Part shown: positions 1 to 11,300 of the stretch, piece after piece
Numbering within the stretch: the first letter of the stretch is position 1
How the letters are laid out: the number at the start of each line of letters is the position of its first letter
Source of the DNA: Excoecaria cochinchinensis
Lineage: Eukaryota > Streptophyta > Magnoliopsida > Malpighiales > Euphorbiaceae
Assembly: GCA_947683425.1 (NCBI GenBank)
Contig: CANTUQ010000346.1
Span: forward strand, 1 to 64,000
DNA length: 64,000 nucleotides
Direction: 5' to 3'
Notes under the pieces: model-generated
What the model saw: the letters and a program-made list of their open reading frames with translations, nothing else
Database searches by the model: none
What the model was told of the DNA's origin: nothing
Position numbers and translations under genes: made by a program

Positions 1-2334
1 CCGAAGGCTTCTATTCTATTTATTATATGCTTAACACGTGCAAGTTGAATCCGCGCGAACATCCGAAGAGCGGGAAAATCCCCTTTTTCTTTTTACATAC
101 CGCTTTCCCTCTTTCTTGATCCACCACCAGGGAGCGCAGAGGAAGCCCGAATACATGATCGGAATCACAATGTGATAAAGATGATCACGATTCCCCATCT
201 GGCTAGTCACCTGAGTAAGCGTCCTCTTCATCCTAAGAAGAAGACTAACCGCTGCCGAAAGTAGATAATTACTATACAAGTTTGCATGACATCAGAAAGA
301 AAAAACTCGCCAGCTGGGTCTTCAAGAAAGGTTTGATTTTGAACGTTTTCAGAACTGTGACTCAATTCTGAATCCTTACGCGTTCCATGGCGCGCTCTAT
401 GCAGCATCTTCCGGTCTTCACTAACTTCCTAATTCGCCGAATTGGCGGATTGGTTTTAGAAAACCTGCTCCAGAAAACAATTCCCATCTTACACGAGAAC
501 CGATTCCAAGTGCTTATGTATGTGACTGAAGGGCAAACTTCCAATGAAGAGTTGTTAAATGAAAAATGAAGATGCGCAAGAGAGGTTGAATAGAATGAGT
601 TGGAAAGAAAAGAGCAGCATAGAATTTCATGAGAATTGAGAAAGGCTCTGTACGGGTTTTGCAAGCACAAAGGGCGGTAAGATTTCTGAATTTTTAATGA
701 AAAGTAGATATTTAGTGGCGCCTGCAGATGAAAGTCTATTTATCCTGACTCGAGAAGGAGAAGGCAAGCTAGCCTATCGATCTAATTTGAGTGCCCTTTA
801 AAAAGAGGCATCCAATCTTCTCTAAGCAGAAGAAAGCTAGCACTCTTTTCCTCACGCTATTCTCATTGAACGAGTAGTTGCTAGTCTTCCTCCATCCCTT
901 TTGACTTCCTACCTTCGATTCTTTCTAGGCATATGCTGTTCTCGAAAGAGGGCATCTATCTACTTTCAATACCAGTTACCGGCCGAGAAAGCAACCCAAG
1001 TAAGAGTCTTTCAAGCCATCAGTCGTAGAGGGGGAATCCCTTCCAGTTGCAGTGGGAGTTGGAGTTTCTGGAATTACATCCTGCATTTGAGAAAGTCTAG
1101 TTATCTTTTCTATTGTAAGGTGAGGATTATTGAATAGTCCCATTCTCCTTCTCGCTTCGTCCTCTTCCGTAGATAAAAGCATCTCCGCTTCTTGGAAGAT
1201 CACCGCCCTTCCTCTTACTTACGATACGCTTGGTCTGACTAAGCCTATTTGCTTTGCTTTGCTTTGCTTAATGAAGGCCGAGATGAGCTAAAGAGAGTAA
1301 GACAGCGTCCTTCACTAGCGTAGGTCGAGCTACACCCTGCTCATCTTTCGTTTTAAAAGCGCTTTATCCCACGTTCGGGATACCTAAAGGGTAAACCAAA
1401 CCCCTTTAAGGCTTACAAAGATAGATTTCTTTAAGCAAAAAATGCATTTAGATCGATTACCAACAGTGGCAAGCAAGGGGCGTAACCTTAGTGTGGATTT
1501 GGGCTTTCACCTTTGCCTTTCGATTCTTACGGTTGGTGCACTCAATGTGATGCTAATCTCAGAGCAATGACTGGGAACAATCCTCATCCTGCAAGTAAGA
1601 TTGAATCTTTTCATACTGAACCAGTAAAGACAGAAAGGGATAGCCGCACTTGATTAATGCCGGGATTAACTTGTTGAATGGCTTAACGGGGACTTAGACT
1701 CCAAATGGGTGCACCACTTGCTTTCTTTCCTACATTCCTAGATATTATTAATATATAATAAATAGAATCGGCGGAAGATTTATAGGAAGGAATCAAAGCA
1801 TGTCTTGCTCAATGTCAAGATTTTTCTTTACAGGAAAGAAGAATGGGATCAGCGCCCTATTCTATTCACCAACCAGTCAAAGGGAGATGATCCATCATAA
1901 CGAGAATTTCCATTTGCATTACCAGAAGAAAGATGCGACCGATAATCTATTCCTCTTTTCCATACCACCCCGGTTCTCTAGGAACGTAATCGTAGGGAGA
2001 TTTCCCCCCGTCTACGTGGCATAGTTCTTTCTTCTTTTGTTAGACCCTAACTACGTAAAAAATTGCCATATATCGGGAAAGCCTTTCGCAATACCAGTCG
2101 AAGCCCTGAACAAGTTGATTAATCGCCCTTCCTATACTCATCCGATCGCTTGGTTCTGAACACGGTTCGTTCCCTCGGAGCTCAGGAGCCCTATCTATGA
2201 ACTAGAAACTGATGTAACACGGTCGAATAGGTCACCCTGCTTTCTGAATAGCTTACTTTAGCTGCCCTCCCATGGAAAAGAATTAGTACGACTTACAATC
2301 TATTCCCACCCACCTTGCTCCTTCAGAAGTGATG
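1..2334. other. No recognised gene
   Basis: Only short overlapping frames of at most about 100 codons occur on both strands, and none resembles a known protein. Apart from the pentamer tract near 1.25 kb and an AT-rich patch at 1.74 kb, I see nothing. Confidence 0.6.
1246..1269. repeat. Short TTGCT tandem array
   Basis: About four consecutive copies of the pentamer TTTGC/TTGCT are present, a simple-sequence tract. Confidence 0.8.
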
Positions 2335-2788
2335 TAGTATACCCAACCTCTCCAAGAGTTCCGTGATGTGTTTGCATTCCACTATGCAGAGATGCCAGGG
2401 AATAAATACGTCGTCGTCCATGAGCTCAAAATTCGGGAAGATGCAAAGCCGATAAAACAAGCACAGAGAAGGTTCCACCCTCTTGGAAAAGATAGAGAAA
2501 GAAGTGCAGAAGCTTCGCAACATCGGCTTTATTAGGTAGGGAGGAAAAGCACCCGGACGACCTCTACGGATTTGCCCATTACGCACCCCTTTCGGCATTG
2601 ACTCTTACCTTATATAGTCATGCCCTTCAAATGCAGGATACGAAGTACAGTCTATGACGAAAATCTTCAGAGAGATGTTGCATAAAACCGTAGAATGCTA
2701 CGTGGATGACCTAGCCGTAAAAAGCCATAAAAGAGTCGACCACTTGGCAGATTTACGAAAAGTCTTCCTTAGGCTTAGGTAACACAAC
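2335..2788 (+). pseudogene. Ty3/gypsy reverse transcriptase remnant, 5' part
   Basis: FRDVFAFHYAEMPG at 2359-2400 is the gypsy RT N-terminal signature, followed by a KPIKQAQRRFHP-type block and KLRNIGFIR, then a stop. The catalytic box YVDD lies at 2699-2710 (context CYVDDLAVKS) in a different frame, followed by VDHLADLRKVFLRLR and a stop. At least one frameshift and two stops are present. The element continues not downstream but on the opposite strand from 3149, through a 25-bp inverted repeat. Confidence 0.85.
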
Positions 2789-3149
2789 GAAGTCCAAGCA
2801 GGGCCACCATCCTTCGGTCGTCCCGGGGCTGCCCGTAACCGGCTCTGGAACCAAACTTCAATACCATTCAGAACAAGAGCAAACCGTCGGAAAGATATCA
2901 CGCTGAGTCAAGGACGGTGTGTGCCTAGGAAGCAAAGGCAACCAGACTAGGTGCCAGAGGGTGCCAGCCGTCCTTGGAAGCCGCTCAATTCCTATATATT
3001 AACAGGAAACGGCATCCCCAGTATGTCTTTTGTTTTGGCGGGATACACCATTCTTTCGTACTATGAATCCGAGGAATTTCCCTGACGATACTCCGAAGAA
3101 GCACTTTAAAGGGTTCATCTTCCAGTTGTGTTACCTAAGCCTAAGGAAG
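2764..3149. repeat. 25-bp perfect inverted repeat within gypsy RT
   Basis: Arms 2764-2788 and 3125-3149 are exact reverse complements of 25 bases separated by 336 bases. Both encode the same RT stretch (VFLRLRxHN), one on each strand. Such repeats can mediate inversion. Confidence 0.9.
2950..3149 (-). pseudogene. Ty3/gypsy reverse transcriptase remnant, 3' part, inverted
   Basis: The minus strand from 3149 repeats the last 25 bases of the + strand RT piece, then reads WKMNPLKCFFGVSS, GKFLGFIVR and later LSGFQGRLAP. These are the successive RT blocks that normally follow LRKVFLRLRxHN. The polarity is opposite to the 2335-2788 piece, so the RT is split by an inversion or assembled from two copies. 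Confidence 0.75.
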
Positions 3150-4579
3150 CGTGCAGGGAGGATACCCACTGTTATCCACACGGATTAGTCACCCGTTCTC
3201 TTCTCAGCCTGCTCAGCCGACAGGCTAGCTTCTGGGCGCTATGCTTCCCTCATCTGCGGGCTGATTTCCCCTCTCTCTATACCGGCGCTATTGTCTTTTC
3301 TAGTCTTGCCGTTGCCGTATATTGATAGGCCTTCTCCCGATCCTACTTGAGGCTGTTTAGCCATGCCTTTCTCATTCAGCGCAGTTGCAGCCTATATTTC
3401 TATTCTATTTTTTTAAATAAAGGACAAAGGGCTGTTCACGTTACAGCTACTGTGTTGACTGTAACTACACTACGATAATTGAACTTATCACTATATAGAA
3501 TAGATTCAAACCACTAGTGAGATACATGCACTTGGAAATCCTGACAGCGGAGAATGCGGCGTTACGAAGAAGACTCATACCGGACTTAGCTCATACCGGA
3601 CTTAGTATAAAAGGAACGTATCAAGGAGGTGTTGACCATCATTGGCATTGATTGATTGTTCATAGCTACTCCCTTTCCTCGTTTTGGCTTGTCGATCTGT
3701 AATAGGGCTCTCTTTTTGGTTTCCCCCATCCCTTCTTTCTTCTGAACACTAGAAGTCGTATTCAAAGCATTGACTCGCGAATGATTTGTTTCTACATTAT
3801 TATAGGATATAGGAAAGCGTGGTGAAGTAAGAAGCAGGAATCCCCATGCCCTTCCATCTTCAAAGTGGAGTCCCTTCGCGGCACACTTTCCATATCTGGC
3901 TTTCAAAGATGCTCTGTACTATCTAAAGCTAAAGAAAGAGTTACAAGGATATCTTTCTTTAAGTAAAAATGGATTTTCCTAAGCCCACAAGGGGAAAGGA
4001 GTATTCCACGTGCATAGAGCTCAAATCAACGGCAGATTTTCGAATTCCCTCCCATCGGCCAAGCTTCAATCTCTTAGAGCAGATGCGGCCACTGTAGATG
4101 ATCCAAATGGGGACTCCTTTCTCTATGAAGCTGTTGGTTGATAGAACTCTGAGGTTCTGTGGTTAGGAGGTAGATCTTGTGCGAGCTAATTAATTCAAAG
4201 ATGCGTATCCACACCTATCTCCATAGTCCGGCTAGTCTCAAGGGATCGGCTTAGGACTCAATCCATTTTGGAAGCCTTTTGAGAGCTGCTAGAAAGGAAG
4301 AATCCCACCCAACTGGTAGAGGACTTGCTTCAAAAGAGGGCAAAGGGGATCCATCCTTAGATAGACGGGTGGAACTCACCGAGATCAATCATCAAGCCAG
4401 CTACCCATGGTCAGAGGGGGAGTTAACGGTAAGAAAACCATATCGCGGCTGACCCACGGGCTAAGTCCTTATTTCAAAAGAAAGACCAAGGGAGGGCAAT
4501 GAAAGGGCCACTGCTGCGACTGAAGGTGACGACTAGCTATCTCGGATAGGAAAGAAAAGAAAGAGAGGCTTGATCGGTA
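3150..4579. other. No recognised gene between gypsy and copia remnants
   Basis: The stretch holds the 16-bp tandem duplication at 3574 and short frames only. Parts may be unrecognisable retroelement sequence. Confidence 0.5.
3574..3605. repeat. Tandem duplication, 16 bp x 2
   Basis: CTCATACCGGACTTAG occurs twice back to back (3574-3589 and 3590-3605) with no mismatch, consistent with replication slippage. Confidence 0.95.
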
Positions 4580-5139
4580 ACCACAGATTGAAAGGTCTTT
4601 ATCCACTATCTTCTTTAATTTATAAGCGTCTGCCGAACAGTCAGCCTGAAAGTCCTGATAGTGATATAACTCCTGCCAAAGACTTCGCTGTTCAGCAAAA
4701 TAGACCGACAGACTTCTATTTTCCTCTTTTGTCTCATGCACCTTCTTCCTTATCTAAAAGACACTTAGGCCTTCTTACCCATCTTTGAATAGGTCTGAGA
4801 GGCAGCATTCTATATCTCCTTTGCTGTCTTCAGTAGGAGATAACCATTACCAATCTCTGGTTGCATAGAATGAATGAACCAAGACATGACCAAGGAATTT
4901 TCTGAGTCCCACTTTGCATATGCGGGATCAAAAAGATCTGGCTCCTTGCCTTTCCCAGTCAAGTAGTCCACCATCCCCTTACTTTTGATTGACAAGAGTG
5001 CAGACCGTGACCAAGCAAGATAATTTCTTCCATCGAGCTTCACAGTAGTTATCTGAAGCGAAGGATTCTCATTCAAGGCTCCAACACGGCCTAATCCCTC
5101 ACTATTACTACTGTTAGAAACTTGGCTAACCCCCGACAT
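4580..5139 (-). pseudogene. Ty1/copia gag remnant
   Basis: The frame from ATG 5139 (110 codons with stop) reads LDGRNYLAWSRSALLSIKSK, then KWDSENSLVMSWFIHSM, the N-terminal copia gag domain. After the stop at 4810, NAASQTYSKMG continues. From 4741 a further frame gives HETKEENRSLSVYFAEQ and RSLWQELYHYQDFQAD, the second gag block. Frames are broken near 4810 and 4750. No protease, integrase or RT follows, so it is a truncated nuclear retrotransposon piece. Confidence 0.9.
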
Positions 5140-5321
5140 GGTTCTAGGCCAGTCTAAACTACTCCAAACAGAAGCAACTTCAATAAAAAATCACCACAAG
5201 ACAACCGCAACGAAAAGGCCTCTTCTCTTTATTTCCCGAGCCTCTAGTGAGTTAGAGACAAGGACTATTCACACTAATTAAATTAATCATCCAAAAAGGA
5301 AGTGCATTTCTAATGGCTGAA

Positions 5322-5345
5322 TCCTTTACGGATAAGGAATTACCG
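5322..5345. repeat. Dispersed 24-bp repeat, copy 1
   Basis: This 24-base sequence, beginning TCCTTTACGGATAAGG, recurs exactly in the same orientation at 51269-51292. Short dispersed repeats like this are common sites of rare recombination in plant mitochondrial DNA. Confidence 0.9.
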
Positions 5346-7656
5346 TATGAACCGTATTCGTCTGCTTCTTCTTCCTCGAGTGCTTTAGTAGGGGCATATC
5401 ATATGGAAAGGGCCTAACTGCTGTTTTAGCTCTTTTAGTCACTTGTGTCCATCTGCTTCACTTCAAAAGAATGACGTAGGTAGACTAGACTAGAAGGAAG
5501 AGTTTCAGGCTCAAGGCATAGTAGAAAAAGGCAATTGCTCTTACTGGACGAGGGAAGGGAATAATGAGAAGAATTCCTCTCCACAGCGGATCAGCTACAT
5601 CTGATATGCGACATCGCTTTCCGCAAAGAAGTCGTTTTGCTCCTCCCGCCCTCACGCTTTTCTTTCTATTTTCCCGGCGTAGCGCTTCACTTTCTATAGG
5701 CCGGAGTTCCTAAACTACGGTTTTCGTTCCGACTTGAACTTACCTTTAGAGCTTCCCGCATCAAAACAAAAGAAAATTCGAAAACAGAAGAGGGAAGATT
5801 CTCTCAGCAGACCAAGAGCTTGACTTGCTTCTAGGCTTACGGAAAAAGGCGAAAAAAGGGCTTGTTTGAAGGAATTGATAGATGCGGGAAGAATTTCTGC
5901 TCCTCAAAACAAACTTCTGTATGGACCGTCTGCTTTTTGATTAGGTTACCTGAGAGCTCATTGAGGAGTCATTAAATTAAAGCCAAAATTTTGCCCCGTA
6001 ACCTATAAAGTAAAGATATACCTACTCTTCACCGGAAGAACCGGAAGACTAAGGGGAGGATGCCCAAAGAAAAAAATTCCTCTATCTCCTCCTGCCTAGG
6101 TAGGAATGGGCTAAGGGAGGTAAACACGATAGAGAATTAGTGCTTTTTCATCTGCAAACAAAAGAAGAATGAAAATCCGTTGGAATCCCCTTAAAGAAAG
6201 TAGTTGCTTCCCAAATAGAATAGCTTAAGCTAGAGTGGGATGGGACTAAGCACAAGCTTTCCACTATCTTATTGGCGATAGGATGGCACCAAAGGCAAGA
6301 ACTGACTCCCCCGCATCAGATATAAACCCACCATAGAAATGGAGCTACTCATACATATGAGTCCTTCTTCCTTCCGAACAGGCCTTAGCTGGCACAAATC
6401 ATTTCCTCTACCAGTACTAGAAGCAGAAGAGTAACCCTGTGCTGACGAATCCCCCTTATCAGACCAGTCACAATCTGAGCTTTCCCCCGACACCGGAAGA
6501 ATTTTATCTACCCAAAAGCGATTTATAGATTCATTTCACGGTTTGACTCTATCGCCCCTCCCCTTACCCTTATATACGCTGCTCAGGAAGGGGAAAAGGT
6601 CTTTGATCCAATTCTCGCCCGTTTTATACGGGGGCATCCGCCTTGCCTTGCTACTTACTCGAAGCTACTAAGGTAGAACCTTTCTTACTATGTAACCATT
6701 AGTAGTTGATTCACCGGTGAAATGAAAAAGTAATACATTTGTGTCAAAGGATCAAAACAGCTTATGAAATGAATGGAATTCCGGCTCTCTGTCAAAGACG
6801 CATAGGGTCTTCTCCTCCAAGAGGTTGTGTTTGATGAAAAGTTCCGCATTCTCCGTATTCAGTTAAGAAGAAAGGAATTTTGTTAGGTGTCAGTCGTCCG
6901 AAACCCCGCTTCTCAAAAGGCGAAGAAGCCTGTGGTGCACTCCTACTCCCTATAATTAGGTTGAACCTGGAAAAAGGTGAAAGTTATGGCCTTGGACGGG
7001 TGTTCTTTTCTGAGGTTGTTTGAGTAATCAGATGCAGGAGGAGCCGGATGAGCGGTCGTCAGTCAGGCTTCTTAGGGCCTTTTTCTATATACTTTGATAA
7101 TTTATTTAAATAACCCTTAATCTAAAAAAAAGGCTATAGGTAAGGGACTGCCGGGTGCTGGGTGCTATGAAGAGACTGCTCTTGCTTTTTGGGCTTGTGA
7201 ATGAGAATGCTTGCATAAATGGCAGCCATAGTCATGCATGCGCTTTGCTTGGTTACCAAATTGAGACTGACGCTATAGTGAGTCAACTAGCCTCTTCGGT
7301 AGCCCTTTCAATACATGAATCATTCCAGGGCCGGGGATGTCTTTCTTCTCAGTCTAGTCAGTCCAAAGGACTGGAGGGTCTGGTTAGAACTTTGTGTTGA
7401 CATTAGATAATTAATGAAAAGAGTGACCCTTCGATGCTCATTCTATTTGCCCATTCCAGAAGTGAAGTATGGGTCCCCACCCCACTCTAAAGAGAAGAGC
7501 GAGACTGCTGAAGAGCATAGGCATAACCAGCAGATGTTGACGTTGCTATTGCTGTGATATCACCCGGGGGAAAAGTACGCTCCGAACGAAGTGCTCACCT
7601 CTTCTATCTAAAGAGGCATAGGCTGTAGGACGTGACGTTTCTAAAGAAGGGGCTGG

Positions 7657-7688
7657 ATTATCTTATTCTTATATTATCTTATTCTTAT
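7657..7688. repeat. Tandem duplication, 16 bp x 2
   Basis: ATTATCTTATTCTTAT is repeated exactly at 7657-7672 and 7673-7688. Confidence 0.95.
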
Positions 7689-8307
7689 GGTTGCTTACAG
7701 GGGAAAGACGTCGATTCTGTTAACCCGCTTCCGTCAGTAGGAATTCTTCGTTGGTTACGCCTTCAAGTCCTAGGTCCTATGTATATGCTTAGGAGACTCC
7801 GGGTGGGTCCCCAATCCCAATAGAATAGAACATGTCGACACACGGCACGAGAGGTACAGTAGAAATGGTTCTCACTCCTTCAGGTGAAATAAGGTAGCTT
7901 GACTCTAGTAGCCCAGGCGAGGTCAGGTTGAGACCGTTTTCCTTTTCTTTTGCGGAAGTCAAAGGCCGAGGTTCAGTGCTACATCAGGAGAAGAGTCAAG
8001 GCAAGACCGAAACCCCCTCCCGGGGGGTCAACTTCTCGATTCTATACTTATGAAGGGGCATATGTGAAGTTGGGCTATTTTTTGACGACCTCTCGGTCAA
8101 CTAAAGCAAGAACTGCCTGCTTCTCAAACTGTTAGTTACGCACCTCAGAGGGGAAGGGTAGGGTATAGGGGAATTCATCTGAAGTGGATGCCTAGGGTTC
8201 ACTCACTTTAGATTTCGAAAGCTTGAGAAAGCTTGAAAGTCTCGGGCTAGGTCACGCTAAGGAGCGGATGGATAGAAGCTTGACTTGCGGTTTCCAGCAT
8301 GCCGAAT

Positions 8308-8329
8308 AGATAGGGTTTGAACCCTATCT
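8308..8329. repeat. 10-bp near-perfect palindrome
   Basis: AGATAGGGTT at 8308-8317 and its exact reverse complement at 8320-8329 are separated by only TG. This resembles a cruciform-prone palindrome rather than an RNA hairpin. Confidence 0.85.
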
Positions 8330-11300
8330 GACTAATAAGATAAGAAGAAATGGGCTTTTTGAAGCTATGAAGCATATTAATGTCTTCCATTCCCTTTTTC
8401 AGCTGGATCCGGGCTTGCCTTCTCTCCGCCCCTTCGCTAACACTCAGCTCTTCCTGCTGGGTCAGACATAGACCAATTCCCCGCCCTTGGCTTCTGAATC
8501 GGCTGGGGTAGTCTTCATCTGAAGCTCTTTTTGGGTGTTGACGTAGGTCTTTCCGGTGTGAGAGTCAGCGGTGTAGGCCCTCCGTGGAATGGGATGTGGA
8601 ATCAGGAAGAAGGAAATACGCCTTCTCGAGCCGGTGGAATCGACTAAGAAAAAAGGGAGGGGCAAAGATTAAGAGTTATTCCAAATATGACGTAGTAGAG
8701 CCCCGTGCTTGAGTTTGGCACAGGGTTATAAGGAACAATACGACAGGGCAATAGTGCTCCTCATCAAACCCTACAGCTTTAAGCGCGTTCTTACCCAAGC
8801 TAGCCGCGAGACCAAATGCAATAGCAATTGTTTGAAAGAATACCGTATGGAATTTGAATTGGAGGGCATCCGAGTCCGAAAAAGAAGAAGTCAAAAGCCT
8901 CTAAATCAAGTCCTGGAAAAGAAGCAAGAAGATAGGCTGTTGTCTCGGGCTCGGTTGTCAGGGATGACACAAATGATGATCCAAAAAGAGTTAGAAATCG
9001 AGTTCTATTTAGAAGACGAGTCTGTCAGCTCGAGTTGGAAAAGGGCGTATTTCGCTTTCATCTATCTATAAATGCTCGTTTTTTCTAGCTAAGCTATTTC
9101 TTTGTTGCGCTGAGCGATGCAGCTTCGTTCATCTTATCAGTAGCCATTGAGAAGCCCTCTTTGAATGCCTAGTGTCGGGTAGAAGGAGCTGAAATAGAAT
9201 ATTATGCCTGAATAGCCAAAAATAGTTCTTACATCTTGTGTCTCCACGGTAAGGCCGGATAAAGCAGCAACCTAAACCTCTATGGCTTTTTACAAACCCT
9301 TATTGTACCTAAGTCTAATTCTTTATAATATAAGTAGTTCCTGTCTAGTCAGTAAGAAGAATGTATAAAAAAAGAAAGAATGGAATAGTCCAGCATTGAC
9401 TTTAGGGTGGGTTGATAGTGAAGAATCCTTTTAAAAAGCATTTTTCCAGGAAGAATCAAAACCGAAGATGAGTGATCTGCCCCAGTTGATGAGACAGAAG
9501 TGGGTGAACCGTAGTTTAACACGGATTTTTCTCTCATATAAGTACTAAATACGAGGTGATCCTGTAATTATGAGAAGGAACTCCGGCGAGTACCGATACT
9601 CCAGACTCAATAGTTCTATATCGGCTCAACACTTTATCGGCTATGTTAGTTCACTATTATTATATAAGAAGGAATTCTAGTTAGCGCTCCGTTCCGAAGA
9701 GCTCAGACTGACGGTTAGTTGGTTCGCTTGCTTGATTGCTTGGGCATCCTGGCTTGATAGTCCTCCACCTAGCTCTTTTCATTTCCTTATGTTGGCGAGT
9801 ACTGAACCGGTTAGTTACCTTTTGCGACTCCTACTGTTCCTCCCGCCTGTGGGAATGTTCTTCATCCCTCCCCGGCTCGCTGAATGCCGTACGTAAGAGT
9901 TGTTCCTACTCCGACTGTCGACAAAGAAAGTGCTTCTATCGAAGAGAGCAGAGCTAAGGGCGGTTCAAGCTAACTATTTACCGCTCGGTTCAAGCCTACT
10001 CCGATTGCCCTTCTCCTTCTCCTCTATGTACTTTTCCGGCTTGGCTGGGGATGGCTTTTCTGGGAATCCGTCTTCATCCTCTTCCCTGCAACCTGACTTG
10101 GTTTGCTCGGTTGTGAAAGAATCCGCAGGAGTGAACTGTGCTGCTAGCGAGGAGGGTCCATTTTTCTCTTGCCTTGGACATTGGTAAATCCGTCCCTCTC
10201 AGCTCTCCTAGCGATGTCACCTATTCCCAAGGAATTGCTTATTACAGACAGACCGGTCCCACAGCTGATTCTGGAGGGGGCCCACCCCCGGCCACTAGTC
10301 ACTGCTCTTATTCTATTCCCGTTAACTCTTTCTTTGAACCGACTTCTTTCACCTACTTCTTTTCACACTTTGCCATCTCTTCTATCTTAAGCTCCCACTC
10401 CTAGCGTGCTAAGCCGACTCAGTAAACAGATTAGGCTACCTCCTTTGAACCTACGACCGACGAAGCTCCGACTCCTTATGCCCTTCCCCTGCCTACAGCT
10501 ATGCTATCCCTATCACTGCTAAGGTATGTTTTTTTTTCCTGGATCAGATATGGAGATTTCGGCCCTTTCCTTCCTTGTTTGCATTCCAGGTTGGTTCCGG
10601 TTGGAAAATTGAATCAAACAAAGGTCTTTTAGGACCTCCCGTCCCATTCTATTTCCTAAGATTCGTCGATTTATCCGTCGTGGTTCGGAGTCTCGTACTA
10701 GCCTCGCCCTATCTAAGTAAGGCGGATGGAAGATGGCCTTCTTAATGAGCTTTCTCGCTTGACTTTCTCGGGGAATGAGCACACCTTCAACTAGTCACCA
10801 GTGCCCAGATTTTCTGTCTCTGCCAGCTCGTAACCTCGCTCCTGACTATTCATATTCACGGCTTATTCATAATCAAGGCTGTAACCTCCTAATCAAGGAG
10901 TGGAATTCTCTGCTCCCCTCGGAAAACTCCATTGCTTTGACCATCCTCAATGACCTGAGGATGCTTCTAGCCCTCAAAGAAGAGCAATTGACCACTACTA
11001 CTATAATGGAGAAAGGACAATCTGCCTTCTAACCCGAGGTCCAGGTATTCCGGCCCCAATTTCCCAGAGAGAGAGCGTGCCAAAGCCCGATGAATAGACA
11101 GGGGATGGACAGTCCGCCCGTTCAGGGAGGAGGAAGAGGGAGAAGTCGTTGGCATTCCTGCCTTTCTGTCCAAAATACAATAAACATAGAAGAGAAAAAG
11201 ACTGGCGTCCTCCCCTTTCAAAGGAGGTCTAGCCGGTGAAGGCCAACTTAAGTACTGACCTGGCTTACTTAACTTAATAGGCTTGCAGAGGAAAGGCCTA

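Noticed and set aside
8676..9071. Opposed frames of 72 (minus) and 120 (+) codons
   Set aside because: They share the same DNA and neither resembles a known mitochondrial, plastid or retroelement protein.
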